The notes under the pieces: generated by a model
Told to the model about the DNA's origin: nothing
The model's input: only the letters and a program-made list of their open reading frames with translations
Database searches by the model: none
Shown: piece by piece, positions 21,777 through 34,631 of the stretch
How positions within the stretch are numbered: the stretch's first letter is position 1
Layout of the letters: the number at the start of each line of letters is the position of its first letter
Translations under genes and position numbers: made by a program
NCBI GenBank assembly: GCA_026770025.1
Contig: JAMXDE010000005.1
Span: forward strand, 1,054,001-1,118,000
Direction of reading: 5' to 3'
Length of the DNA stretch: 64,000 nt
From: Craspedostauros australis
Lineage: Eukaryota; Bacillariophyta; Bacillariophyceae; Mastogloiales; Achnanthaceae

Positions 21777-22059
21777 AGAATCATGAATGCCATATTGTAC
21801 CATCCACAACAGGCCACGTACATTGGCCAATGCCAACGCGGGCGATATTCGTGATCGCATGCAAACAAGTACGCGTATTGGTAATGCGGTGTCTCCGATT
21901 GCATTTGACGGAAGGAAAAATGAGGCACAAGCAGCGGAAGACAGGACTTTCCGACCCTTCCTCTCCCCCTTCAATTCCAAACCCAATTTCATAGCTGTTC
22001 ATTGTGAACTTGTAATAACTCGTAATCCAACACAACGTAACCAATGTCTTCAGCACTCT

Positions 22060-22060
22060 G

Positions 22061-22090
<30 letters not shown>
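22060..22090. repeat. (GA)n dinucleotide tract
   Basis: About 13 uninterrupted GA units upstream of the plastid-targeted repeat-protein gene. Confidence 0.85.
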
Positions 22091-22092
<2 letters not shown>

Positions 22093-22546
22093 AACTACGT
22101 TGATCTTGTTCATGAACCAGTTTCGCTCACAAGTAGCTCGTAGACTTTTCTTCATCTGTTGGAGCATCATGAATATCGTCCGTCCTCCTGCAGAAAAACC
22201 ACCGAATACAAGTCTGCCATTCGTCAGGAAAGCAGGTGTCACCACACAAACGCACTTTGATGGGGCGTCTGTCATGCGACCGAGACGTTCGTCCATCAGC
22301 CAGACCCGCAACGCACGCAAACGAAGAAAACGCAAAGAACGAGAAACCAGTCGTTGACACGGACATCGTGGGGAACAACTCCACCACCACCAACAATCAT
22401 GGCAGCTGCAACAACAAAGAGACATCACCTTGTTCTGGACAAAGAGCAGAAAGCGCGTTGCCGTGTTGCATCTCATTTCCATTCTGTTCCCGCTGAACTG
22501 CATTGAATTGAATTGGACAGACATTAATCCAATCCAATCCAAGCCA

Positions 22547-22584
22547 CGCCAACCAACCAACCAACCAACCAACCAACCAACCAA
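22547..22584. repeat. (CCAA)n tetranucleotide tract
   Basis: About nine uninterrupted CCAA units ending 36 nt before the start codon, so probably in the 5' UTR. Confidence 0.85.
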
Positions 22585-22620
22585 CTGATACAATCGCCCA
22601 TCAATAGTCGTCGAACAACA

Positions 22621-25073
22621 ATGAAGCTCCAATTCAACCAACTGACGTTCCTGGCCCTTGCGGCGGCTGCTGGTGCTGGCACCAACAATGGCGTCTCTGC
22701 GTTCATGATCCAGCAAAAGCATCTGCAGAGAACGCATGTGAGCCCGGCGTCCATCCAGACAGAGCTCCGCGTGGGTGGCAACGGCGGCGCGGATGAATTC
22801 CAAGAAGGCGATGCGGATTGGGGCGATCACCTCAAGTCGCAGATGCAGCAGCGCGGCGGCTCCGACAATGGCGAGGACAGCCAAGGCGGATCGCGCTTGA
22901 AGGCGATGATGGCGGCCAGCCAGGAGCAGGAATCCAACCTGCCATCGGGCGGCATCGACAATCCCTTCCTCAATCCACCAGCTGCCGCGGGTGGAGATAT
23001 CGACAACATGTCGGCCGATCAGCTGCGCGAGTTGCTGCGCAATGGCGGTGGGACACCTGCCCCGCGTCCGCAGCCAACGCAACGCGAGAGTCCACGGCCT
23101 GCTGGACGCAACCGCGATGCCGACTCCATTTCCAACACGTCCGATCTCTACTTCGCCCAGCTCAAGCGAGACTCGACGGTTCGCACGCTCGCACGGCGCA
23201 GCGGTCAAGACGAGGTTGCCAATGCCGTCATGGAAGATGAGGGCATCGAGCAGCTCGAGGATCTGCTCGTCTCGAATCCGTATCTCGCGGAGTGAGTACG
23301 CTACTTCATTGCATCATGTTGCGACAGAATCTGCTTCGTTGTGGTGATGCGCATTTGCATCACAACATCTCGACGATATTGTTTTGCTATACCAATCGTG
23401 TTGATTTGAATGAATGATTTCACTGCGTTCATACCACCAATGCGATTCAGTCTTCTGCATTGGGGTTTGGACTTCTTCGCATGGAACAACAGGACACCAC
23501 GAACAACACGAGCACTCTGTGGGGGATTCCAAACTACCATGTTCGTGCTGGGTTACACTTGCTGTACTCTCTCCCTTTCATCACTTCAATCAAGTACATG
23601 ACTGTACACAATCTCACACCATGCTACATCATGACTCAATTTTCATGGTCACTGCAACGGCGCCTTCCCCAATTGGTTCTGCGCAACTTCCATGTTACGC
23701 AACCGCCCGCTCATTCATTCATTCATTCACTCACCTATCGACCTATCTTTCGTGCGTGTGTGGATGACAGCACCCGCAAAAAGGAAAAGGATTTGTTTGG
23801 AACTGTGCCAGAGGAAGCCCTGGCTCCTTACTTCACAGACGCCAATCGGGATAAGGAGAACACGAGTGCGGGAGTTAGCTACAAGGAGAAGCTGCAGCAG
23901 AGACTGCAGAAGGGCGGCGTACAACCTGCAACACCGGCGGCGCCACAAGCACAGGTGCCGCCACAGACTCAACCGGAGCCAATCAGCGAACCGGTGCAGG
24001 CCGCACCAGTGCAACCACCATCATCGCCACCACCTATGCCGGAACCGGTCGTCGCAGAACCTGTTCCTATCCCGTCTCCACCAGCACCAGTAACCGTTGC
24101 GCCATCTATCGATAGCACGCCACTCACCGCCACATCTTCTCCTGAAGAGGCAAGATCAAAGGTCAGAACGTTGATGGGATTGACATTGAAACATCGCGGG
24201 GGTACCGGATTTGGATCGGGTCGTTTGAAGGGACAGGAGATTGAAACGTACGAAGAAATTCTTAACCAGGTCACTGAGATGTTAAAGCAAGAGGCCACTT
24301 CCAATCCGCAGACGACGGCAGCAGCAGTGACGGCGCCGGCCAATGTGGCTGCGCCAGTATCTGTGCCAGCTGCCACGGGAAGCCCAGGACAAGTGGACGG
24401 TGCAATCGCATGCATTGAGGGCGCTGTCACCATGTACAAGAACAGCCCGCCTGAAATCCAGAGCACTGTCCTTGTTTCGCTTCAGGCTGCACTGAAGTCC
24501 GCCATCGGCACCATGAACTCCGTGCTGGGAGACGTCCCCCCAGCAAGCACGGGTCTTGGCGATGTCAACAGCGCCATTGCATGCATCGAGGGTGCCACCA
24601 CGATGTACAAGAACAGCCCACCTGAAATCCAAGGCACCGTGCTCATCTCCCTTCGCGCCGCCTTGGCATCCGCGATTGCGACCATGGACACCGCCATGGG
24701 TCAGCCTGCTGCCCCTGTCGCTGTTGCTCCACCAGCTCCTGTGGCTGCCGCGCCAACACCGCAAGTCGCCAGCAACGAAGCATTCGGAGACGATGAAAAC
24801 ACCATCATGCTCCAGGAAATCTACGACAAGGTCAAGGGCGTTGCGGGCGACGGGAAGATGGGTGTCCGGGATGATCTCGGTGCGTCTCAGCTCGCGGATG
24901 CTGTCGACAGCGTCAAGAGTATGCGTAGCATTATCATGGAAGAGCTGGATGATGGCATTCCAGCCGCACCGGCGGTCGCGGTCGACGTCAGCACTCCCGA
25001 AGCAGCCGAAGGATCCACAGCTTCCAAGTATCAGCAGATGTTGGCACAAGCACGCGCAGCAAGGGGCGAGTAG
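22621..25073 (+). CDS. Plastid-targeted protein with two tandem helical repeats
   Basis: Exons 22621-23291 and 23771-25073, joined at phase 2 (GTGAGT donor, ACAG acceptor, 479-nt intron), give 657 residues. The junction reads NPYLA-D-TRKKEKD. The N-terminus is a signal peptide (FLALAAAAGAG) followed by GVSAF-M, an ASAFAP-like plastid import motif. A Pro-rich linker spans about 275-345. Two nearly identical repeats of about 57 residues follow, sharing AIACIEGA-TMYKNSPPEIQ-TV and a helical AAL-SAI-TM tail. Both termini carry related short helices (SYKEKLQQRLQKGG; KYQQMLAQARAARG). No catalytic motif is visible and I do not recognise the family. Repeats plus disordered Pro linkers suggest a binding or scaffold role in the plastid, which is inference only. 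Confidence 0.75.
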
Positions 25074-25098
25074 AGTTATCCGTCGAACAAATGATTCT

Positions 25099-25104
25099 AA
25101 TAAA
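25099..25104 (+). terminator. AATAAA polyadenylation signal
   Basis: AATAAA lies 25 nt after the stop of the plastid-targeted repeat protein, within the 250-nt gap to the convergent cyclase-PDE gene. Confidence 0.5.
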
Positions 25105-25323
25105 CAGCAAAGTCTCCCACATGAACTCACTCTCTCAAGACAGGCGGGCGTCGTGCATGAGTATGGCGCCATGCGAAGTCGTACAGGTTCACCACCACGC
25201 ACAGGTATGAGTAAATACCAACTTCAAAGCCTATTTTCATTAGTGTTGTTCTTCCAAATCTCTCAGATTCTCTACCATGCGCGACGACCACGCGAAAAAT
25301 CAAGATCAGCATAACAATCAACA

Positions 25324-28300
25324 TCAACGTGCCAACCAGACCTCGCCAAGATATGTCGTTTCCGTCTTGCGCCACCGCGGTTCCATCGTCGCAAGTCCAA
25401 TCTTGTGAGGTGCAAAGTCCTCCCCATCCGGTGATGCGTATTTGACCATCCTAGCGAATTCGTTCAGCTCGCGCAGCACCGGTGTGTGAGTTTGCCATGC
25501 GGGGATCAGTAGCACCTCGTTGGTCGCGCCCTTCACTATGGAGTGTGTGGTGACGGACTGCTCGTAAGCCTGATGAATCAGCTTCTGCACGGCAGCTTCA
25601 TTCCTGGACCGCTTGCGATGGAGATATTGTGCTACGCGCAGACAGAGCTCCATCGTGATGGTGCTCCAACACCAGCAGAAGTGAGCACAGATCGTGTCGA
25701 GGAAGAGCGGGACGTCGCCCATCTGCTTTTCCAACACCCAATCGATCGTCTCCTTCGAGATGTAGTCCGGGTCGGCCAGCACCTCGAGCAACCGGCTGAG
25801 CGTCTCGATGATGGGCTGCGCCGGGGTCTCGATCTGGTACTTGATCTGGCAGTCGACGACGAAGAACTGGAATATGTTTTTCAAGCTCTCGACTTCGCCG
25901 GGTTCGTCCTTGAGGATGGCAAACATAGGCAGAAGCATCTGCGTGCGGTTCAGCAGCTTGGTCGGATCTGATTTCGGTAGCACATCGCGGATCAAGCTCC
26001 TGCACTCCTGGATGGCTTCGTCCTTGTTTCCCAGAAGGAAATTGGCGTACGGGCGCCTCGTGATGGAAAATATCGCATGATCCAGATCGTACAGCTGGAA
26101 GAAGAGCGGCGCATGCACTTGCATGTCGTACAGCTCTTCTATTTCGTTCGTCGCCTTCACAGCTTCCTTCCACATCCCGCGGAGGTAGAACACTTCGGCC
26201 TTGAGAGCCAAAGCACGTAATCTGTGGACATTGTGGTCGTCCGTGAATCCTTCCGTGTGTTCCAGGAATATGGCTGAGAGGTTCTGCTCGAAGGTGAAAT
26301 CGGAATGATGCAAGATCTTGCCGGTTCGCATGGTGACGATGAGACCGGAGTAGATGTCGCAGAGCCACTTCTTGGAGCCCAGTCGGCGCGAGGCCGGGCA
26401 TCTGTAGTAGATCTCCAGCACGTCCAGGCACGCCCGCATCGCACTTCGTTGTCCGGCGATATCCCAGGCCTCGAACGTCTTCATCTTGCGGCCGCGTTCG
26501 ATGAGGTACCTCAGCACGGCTCCCAATTCCTTGGTGGAGAATGCCTTGATTTCCCGCATGGTGAATCGAGCGTACGTCTGCTTCCTCTCTCGCTTCTCGA
26601 TCTCCTTCACATACTCAGCGACGATATCGCGTCCCTTGATGGCCCATTCCTTGCGATTCTCCAACGCGTAGTTCAGACATTCATCAGAGGACACGCCAAA
26701 TACGCGGCATTCCTCCAGCTTCTGCGCCAACGGGATGATGTAGTTGTCAAAGAACCAGAGCTCGCCGAAGTACCATCCCTGCGACGGATCCTTCTCGGCC
26801 CGTCCTGCCTTGAAGGCCTCGTACATTTCCTCGAACAAGCGGCGATTCCACTTCTGGTACACATTCCAGTGCTGCATCGTGTGACTGACGTCGGCAGCCT
26901 GGATGATGTGCTCCAGGACGATGGTGGCCTTGAGGTTGCTCCTGCCCCTGGCATCCACGCTCACCTCATCCGACGGCGTCTCGACGAAGGCCTTCTCCCA
27001 TCGCTGATTTCGCAACGTCTTCATGCTGGGGTTGAAGATGTCCGTCGCGATGATCAAGTTCGCCACGTACTGTCGGAATGTCACCAACTCCGCCTCGGTC
27101 GAAAAGACGCAGGCTTGCAAATCCTTGAAGTGCGGGCTCATGAGCAGGTTCCATGCAATGTCGACCGAATTCTGCTCAGCGATGCTCTGGTTTTTGTACT
27201 TCTGACCAAGCTCCGGCACTTCTTTCGAGAGCTGTCCGTTGGGCACACCTTGGTGATCGACGTCATGGACCAGCGCGCAGAACGCGATCGCGAACTGCGC
27301 AAGGGCGTTGGAGGTGATGCCGTAAGCGTGGCTATCTTTTCCATAACCAGTCTGGGCATCCATGGTGTCAGGCACGACGATGCGCTTCAGCAGCTTGATG
27401 GATGCCATCGTCACGTGGCTGCAGTGCTCAAAGTTGTGGAACGGGTTGAACTGGTACCGATCGGCGATGGCAGCGACGAAGCTGCGCAGCTGATGCTTGA
27501 CTTCGGGACTGAGCTCGATCTTCTCAGCTGCCGCGATGGACCATCGTTGCTTGGAATTAGTCTTCGACCCCGATATGTCAAATGCCTCCACCACTTCGTC
27601 GATAGCCAGACTGTCCTTGTACTTGCGCTTGCTGGTTTGGAACAGACTCTGGCGGGTCACGGCGTAGCTCTTCTTCCCACCCTTCCCCACCATGCGTTCT
27701 GCGATGACTTGCTTGAGCAACGTGCCCAGCAGGTCTGCCAGCCAATCGGTCAACCGATTCGTCTTGGCCTTAGTAGATGAAAGTGGGAGGTTGGAATAAC
27801 CCGCCTCCGTCTTGTCGGTTCCATCTTCGTCCCAATCGGCGTCTTCCTCGCCCTGAGCGGAGCCTGGCATCGATCCTGCGACGGACGCAACCTGCATGGG
27901 ATCATCATCCCCCTCGCAGTACTTGCTCGCATCATCGAATCTTCGTGAGTACAACGACAGCCAGTACGTTTGCAAGAACCCCTTGCCTTTGGCGCTGATG
28001 ATGTCTGTGCGTTCCGTCAACCAAGCTCGCTTTCCTACCTTGATGAGCTGGTTGGCAGTCGCCTGCGAGACCTGCACGCGATATGGTGGGCAGGTGGATT
28101 CGATACGCGCTGCTGTGTTGACCGTGTCTCCGAACAGCTGGAATCTCGTCTTCTGTCCACGCAGCACACCCGCTGTGACCTGGCCACTGTGCATGCCCAT
28201 CCTCAATCTCAATTCGCCACAATCAGGCCCCAGCGTGGTTTCCAACAATTTGAGATGGTCGTGGACCTTTGCCATGCAATCGCGTGCAAACCTTGCCATG

Positions 28301-31300
28301 CGCAACGCATGGTCAGGCTGCGCGTCTGGCAGTCCAGTCACTGCCATGTAAGTATCGCCGATGGTCTCGACCTTGAACACACGGCGACGACGGGCCAGCC
28401 GATCCATAAGCTGGAAGATGCTTTCCAGAAGTTGGAAGACCTATGCATGTGGCGCGAAACGTGGGATGGCACGGCCGTAAATATTATACGAGAGCAAATT
28501 GAAAGAGAAAGAATACATGAGAGGATGCACATTGCAAACTACACGATTGCAACACTGCAGGTGAATGGAGGATGTTGCTGCGTCCATCCAGTCATCCATT
28601 GTCTCATTCATCCATCCATCACAGTACGACGTACTGACACAGTCGAGTGAAAAAAGCGCATTCAAGCACAGTGATGATGGGAAGCGAGCTACACTGCAGA
28701 GTCCAGCAATCGATGGACCTCATTCTCTCACGCTCACCTGCTCTGGTTCGTGGACAGAACTCCAGGCATTGAATCCGACCAAATCGCCGAAGGCCACTGT
28801 GCACGACGGGAACAAATCCGCAATCGGCTGCGCATGGAGGTAGGCTAAATCATCGCCGCCGCTGCTGTGCTCGCCCAGTGCGTTGACGGTCGCCGCGCCC
28901 ATGGAGTGAGCATTGTTGGTGGAGTTATCGGCCTGCAACAGGCGTTGGCGGATCTGCGTTGGGAAGAACTCCTCCACGATGGCACGGTTGGCGCGCGAGC
29001 GTTTGATGATGCGGTAGATCTTTTGGCGAACGGTGAAATCGTACAGCGCTCCCATGATGATGACGAGGAGCAGGACCAAGAAGACGCTGATCGCGATATA
29101 GTATGGTTGGGTCGTGATGCGTGAATTCTGGAGCCTGTCCGTGGGGTGGATTCGGATGGTGAATGGACATAGGTCGTTGTTCAATTTCACAGCCGTCCGG
29201 CTGAAGGTTTGCGTGGTCGACGAGGTGGCGATATCATTGAACGCGATCTCGCGCACCAAGTGATCGTAGCCTCGATCGTGCAAGTCGCCAGGTCCAAGGT
29301 ATTCTGCCTTCTGCCCGTTGACAACGAAGGTGGACAAATCTCCGCAGGGATTTTCAACAACGCAGGTAACGCCGTAGTTGTTGGTCGGTGGGAAGATGTT
29401 GTCGAAGAATAGTGGCCAGTAGATGAGGGAGGTCATCGACCCGACCACCTTTGTCGAGTCAAAGTTCTCGAAAACGGGGTAGTAAAACCACGATGTGGGC
29501 TCGTCGTTGTATGTTGCATTCGTGTCGTTGGTCTTGACGCGTAGCAAATCTTGGTAGTACTCGCGAATAGGGTCTTCGAACCCCAAGTTGAAGACTTCCT
29601 GATGGTTGAAGTGATCCCAGATGGCCTCGCTGGTTGCTTCCATCGTTTCGATGATTGTGACTCGCTCGGAAGTGGAGAGCATATCCACATTCATTAGGTA
29701 AGCTGAAAGCGGTATGGACTGCCAGAAGATGTAGTGGTACGAACGTTCTGCAAGCCCACCCGGAGGAACCACCCCTGGTGCTCCCGTCTCGTGATCGAAG
29801 TGCCACACAAATGGAGCGAATGGCGCCGGAGCTGCAGCTGTTGTCGCTTCTGGTCCCTCTTGTCCCTGTTCCTGTGCGTGCCGTGATGCCTGTGACGATG
29901 CGTGCGGTTGAACACCCCTGATGGCGGTGTCGTTGGCAGCGTCCCTCAACAGCGATCGCCTGGTTCCAAGAAGATTGTTCTCCACAGATTGCTGCCCGCG
30001 GGCGATGGCCGTGTGGTACCAATCTTGATTCGCGATGCTGTATTGCACCCATTCCTCGATCTGATCGGATGTGATCCTGGGATTGAAGCCAACCGTCAAT
30101 GCGGTCTCGCTGATGTCCAAGGCTGCGCTGGCCATGATATCGAAGTCATGCATCGTGACGAAGGGAAAGCCATGCTCGCCACGCTTGACTTCCTCGAGAG
30201 CTTGCGACGTTGCCGCTACCGAGAGGCCATCCATGGCGCCGACTGTGCGGAGCATCTTTTGATTGATGGCCGTGACGACCTGCTGGGCGAGGGAGTCGAA
30301 GTCTCGTTCGAATGCTTGTACCTCCGCGGTGCGCAAGACGATGATGATGGAGATGGGGACGATCAGGCAGAAGTAGAGGAAGGAAGATCCAACCGCTTGC
30401 CGCAGCAACGACATGAGCGATCGCTTGGTGGATTCTACCGTTCGGCCGCGGTGCTTCTTGGTGGCTTCGTCGATGGATCTGCTGCTCATTCCCCGAACTG
30501 GACTTCCTGCTTTGCTTGCGTAGCCTCCCTTGTTCTTGCCACCGTGGTTGGAGGAGGCGCTCGGACGGCGACCGTCCTTGTTGTTGACGGCGTTCAAGAT
30601 GGATGCCAGACTTTGACGCGATGCGATGGAAACGTCGTCGTTTTCATTGCTGCCGTAGTAGTTGTTGCTGCTATTGTTGTTTTGATTGTTCTGGCTGAGG
30701 AAGCTCCCCAAGGGATGGCGTCTCCTGCCGCTGGCGTGTGTACCAGGAGAACCGTGCAAGTCGGACCCTCCCGGTGGACCTATCGAGAATTCGTCAGCTG
30801 CACCATGGTCCACACCTGCGAACGAGGGATCGTTGAGTTCATGATCCGCATCGAGCGTGATCTGGTTGATCGATGCCTGCTTGCCGAAGAGAAGGAGCGA
30901 GGAGGATGGGCGGCGCACGGAGGCGAGACGCTTCTTTCCTTTGTTCCGCCGTGGCGAGAATAGAGATTGCATTCCAATAGCGGGCTCATCTTCGTTGCTG
31001 CGTCCACTGCTGCGTCCTTTGGAATGGGCACTGTCATTTGAGGTGTGCTTGACGGGGGACTGGAGGAGAAGATCGAAGGAGGCCAGCTGCTTGGCGAGGC
31101 TCTTCGCGGACGATCTGCGGTTCTGATGCGGTCGTCTTCCGCGGCTTCCTCGCCTGCCGGTGCCGGCGCCGCTGCTGTTGGCACTGCTGTGCCTGCTATT
31201 GCCAAGCTCGACATCGGCAAGGTTGCCAGCTGCGGGGCTGGAGGATCGGGATGATGATGGATCAGCCGTGATGTCCCGGCTCGACCGCGTGTTGTCCAGC

Positions 31301-31341
31301 CCAAGGTTGAAGTCGCTGGAGGGCTTGTTGACGAAGTCCAT
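25324..31341 (-). CDS. Receptor-type nucleotide cyclase fused to 3',5'-cyclic nucleotide phosphodiesterase
   Basis: Exons 31341-28738 and 28440-25324, joined at phase 0 (CAG|GTGAGC donor, ATAG acceptor, 297-nt intron), give 1906 residues. The junction falls inside the cyclase: HEPEQ then VFQLLESIFQL. Order: basic Ser/Asn-rich cytosolic head; TM1 about 313-335; an outside domain of about 410 residues with a CHASE-like feel; TM2 about 745-769; class III cyclase about 840-1040; PDE about 1180-1490; a helical C-terminal region of about 400 residues. Cyclase metal Asp are in FGDLVGF and VETIGD, and the transition-state Asn/Arg in DTVNTAAR. The base-specifying pair reads Glu and Gln, nearer guanylate than adenylate cyclases. 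PDE signatures FHNFEHCSH and LVHDVDHQG are intact. One chain could both make and destroy cGMP or cAMP at the membrane. Confidence 0.88.
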
Positions 31342-32988
31342 GGCTCAGGATGCTGGTTGCTATGCGCGAAGTTGTCCGAAGTTGCGCTCAGCTCCGTTCT
31401 GCACTCGGTAGTGTGGTGCAAATGTTTGGTGATGAATGAATGAATGAATGGATGAGCTGGATGGATAAGTTCGAAACACCGAAAGGTTGGTAGGTAAGAA
31501 CAGCGAAGATGCGGAGACTGGCGGCTTTTGTCCTTCCGTTGCTCGTGCTTGTGATGTGATGTGGTGTTGTGCGCTGCTTTGCGTACGGCGATAGTTGGTA
31601 TCGTTCGAAATGTAGTGAGTGCCACTGTCCGAGTGCGCACTCTGTCTAGTCCACTCTGTGTCCACAATTTGCGTTGCATCCAATGTTTATGGCACTTAAT
31701 CCTCTGCCTCTTCCTCTGCATCAATTCCTATCCTTACATCTTGTGCGGACCGCCGGTGCTTTGTCTTCCAGCACACCAAGGATGATGTGTGGGTCGTACT
31801 TGTTCTCATGGAGGCAAAAGAGCGAGATGACGTGTGGAGTCTGGAGAGTTCCGAGAGGCAGAGACGTTTCGAACAGTGGCGACAAACCTGAAATCGGCAG
31901 TGCATGAATGTTAGTCATCATCGCTGCCCTGAGTGGTTTGGGACAGTTTCAGAACCTCCCCTGCCGGCTCTGTGTCCAATTGGCTCTGTGTTTGTCGGAA
32001 GTTTACCCTTGTTTCTTCCACTGTCATCGGCCACGTTTTCGCCTTTTTCACACGAAACGCACACGGGAAGGTGCCATTTTCGTTTCCGAGGACACTCTCC
32101 ATGAGTGTTTTGCGAAGAATGTGAGGCGATGCTTGTTAATCAGCGTATGCAATGCTGTCGCGTTTGTGTTGGGAGCGAAATGGAAGCCATTCAAGCGATG
32201 CTCTTGTGGTTGCGTGAGACGCGCAAATGCTTCGTCAATGTGAGTGGGAAGTTTGTATTTATCCCCTTTGATTAGAGGACTTTCGCATTCTGCTTCTATT
32301 TGCGATGATGCAACCGGCATTTGTGAACCACAAATAGCAATAATGTTTGTTGTATTGGTTCAACACACCCAATGAAAGAAGCCACAACTGGACACAACGG
32401 ATTATGGGTTCGTCTCAGACGTACAAACGCAACGATTTCGTTCACAGCGCAACCACATTCCCCTTTCCGAACATGAGTGGACGGTGATCGTGCAAATGGC
32501 CCAAAGGAAATCTGATAGGCGTAATCGTAGCTTCTGCATTCACGCCATTCAGGTCACAATTGACAAGGACGTGTCTGAGTTCGTTCATTTCCCGTGTGTC
32601 GGCTGTCTTTCTATCCGTGCGAGTGCCTGTTGGGCGTGTGGTATCCGACCGAAATAGGTTCCTTTTCGCATGTTGTCTGTTCTATAGGTGCACGATTGGA
32701 CAAGAGAAACACGGGACCGAGCAAATGGGTTTTAATTAATAGAATTATATGTATTAACCGCACCTTACCAATGTGTTCTTGTTTGTTTTTCGTTTCTCCA
32801 GCGCGCGTCGTGTGTTGTTTGTCCGTGCCACGCGATTCCGTGCAATGCTGATGTCACTCCTCCAACAACAAACCACCAAGGAAAGCAAAAAACCAGAACA
32901 TCAAAACGAGTTGTTCCACGATCGTAGCATCACTCTACTGGTACCAATACGACTACTCGTTCCAATCCTCCACCGCTCTCCACTATCC
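31342..32988. other. Divergent intergenic region
   Basis: It lies between the cyclase-PDE gene (minus) and the GUCD1-like gene (plus). It contains a short (GAAT)n tract near 31432-31449 and A/T-rich sequence around 32730-32760. Frames on both strands are short with no recognisable motif. The GUCD1-like frame is open back to 32773, so that gene's 5' end may reach into this region. Confidence 0.4.
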
Positions 32989-34588
32989 ATGTTGCATGAC
33001 CATGGTGGCGAGAGGAAGCGCACGATGATCCCATCTCAACCCATCGAAGCGCATCATCCAAGTTGCTCCAGAGATGGCAGCGTCAACGTCAACGTGAAGC
33101 GAGCACGACAAAGAATTGCGAAAGCACGGACAACCACCGCAGAACGCAAATCACAAGAAGGCCTTCCTGGCGTTCGCGCTGGTGAGAATGCATCATCTTT
33201 GCAGCCATCCGGAGCTCCTCTATCTCCGTCTACATCGGCTGCACGGGTTGCACTGGCTGCTTCGGAGTGTGCAGTTTGCATACACCATCGAAACGACGAC
33301 ATTAATGGCATTAATGCAGGCGAGGAACAGGCAAGCATCACCTCCGATCGATCGTACGTTCACAACGCAAAGGGTGATGAAGGCGCCGCGGTTCACGGCT
33401 TCAGCAACGAAGAGACCGAAAGATCGCAGGAACATGATCGACGAGAGAGGTTGATGCTGCTCCCTAGTGAGTTGCTGAAGCGAACTTCATCCTCTGTGAC
33501 CACCTCTTCCATGGGATCAGCATCAGATTCTTCTGTTCCGCCCACCCTTCATCGACAAGGCCATTCTCCACATCCCACAGCGACCCACGCTTGGGCACGG
33601 GCTCCAAGATGGGTCCAGGCTTTACAAATACAACACCAGAAAGCCTGCCATGGCATGACAGCAACGCCGACGACAGCGACTGGAACTCTGGACGCAACAT
33701 CACCCAGATGCACGCTATCATCCTTGGTCTCCCACCTCGTCGTCCCCATCCGTGTCATGTGGGCGTGCTTCGTCAACTTACTGTCCAGCTCGTTGCTTGC
33801 GCCATTCATGGAACAGGTGCGCGACGTTGGTATCCAAATCATGATTGCGATTGGGATCATGGCCACGGCAGGAGATGATGAGAACGTGAGAACTTGGCCT
33901 GCAGTCTCCGCAAGATTAGACGGTTGCGGTTCAGCTACGGGAACTGACGACGGCTCCTGTTCCCAACCCAACGTAGACAATGGCTTGGCCAACTTCCACA
34001 GCATGAGGCATCGCCTCTTTCGCTCTTCTCTGAATGATGATGACATTCGACGAGCGGTATTGAGAGGAAGTGCCACCATGCGAGGACCACTCGCTGCAGG
34101 AGTCGACCACGTCGCAATCCATGATGCCAGTGCTTCTGACCTTAAAGACAGATCCAGTAAACACAAGAGCGAGAGGTACAAACCACGACATGAGACGTTC
34201 ACCAGGATACAGCACTTTCGACAGCACGAGAATTGGGATTGTGGCATCGCATGCGTCATCATGGTACTGCGATGGATCCGTCCCAATGGCATCCTCGTGC
34301 CTCATCAGCCGCTGTGCCATGTGAGCGTCCCACGCCTTGGCGACGACATTGACGCGATCGCCATCCCCTCCGCGGGACGAGATTCGTGCCCAACCTCCTC
34401 AACTCAAGAGGATCTACCATCTTCAACGTATCCAACCGATTCAACCTTGCTTCCCGAAGAGGTTTGCGAACGCGAGTGGATGAAGCACCATGTCGGTTCG
34501 CGCTCTGTGTGGACGGCAGATGTAGTCTTATTACTCCATACCCTGCTGCCGAGTGCTGCACCGGAGGATGATCATGATTCTACTCATC

Positions 34589-34631
<43 letters not shown>

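Larger units (their letters stand above)
21777..22620. other. Intergenic region with two microsatellites
   Basis: It lies between two plus-strand genes. It contains a (GA)n tract and a (CAAC)n tract, the latter just before the next start, so probably in its 5' UTR. I see no supported gene. Confidence 0.45.

Noticed and set aside
21781-23208. Minus-strand frame of 475 codons
   Set aside because: It crosses intergenic microsatellites and runs antisense to a signal-peptide exon; its Leu-Ser and Trp-rich runs are translations of simple repeats.
26305-27780. Plus-strand frame of 491 codons
   Set aside because: It is antisense to the PDE and helical region of the cyclase-PDE gene, whose motifs are unmistakable.
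29902-30963. Plus-strand frame of 353 codons
   Set aside because: It is antisense to the first exon of the cyclase-PDE gene, where membrane helices and phase-matched splicing support the minus strand.
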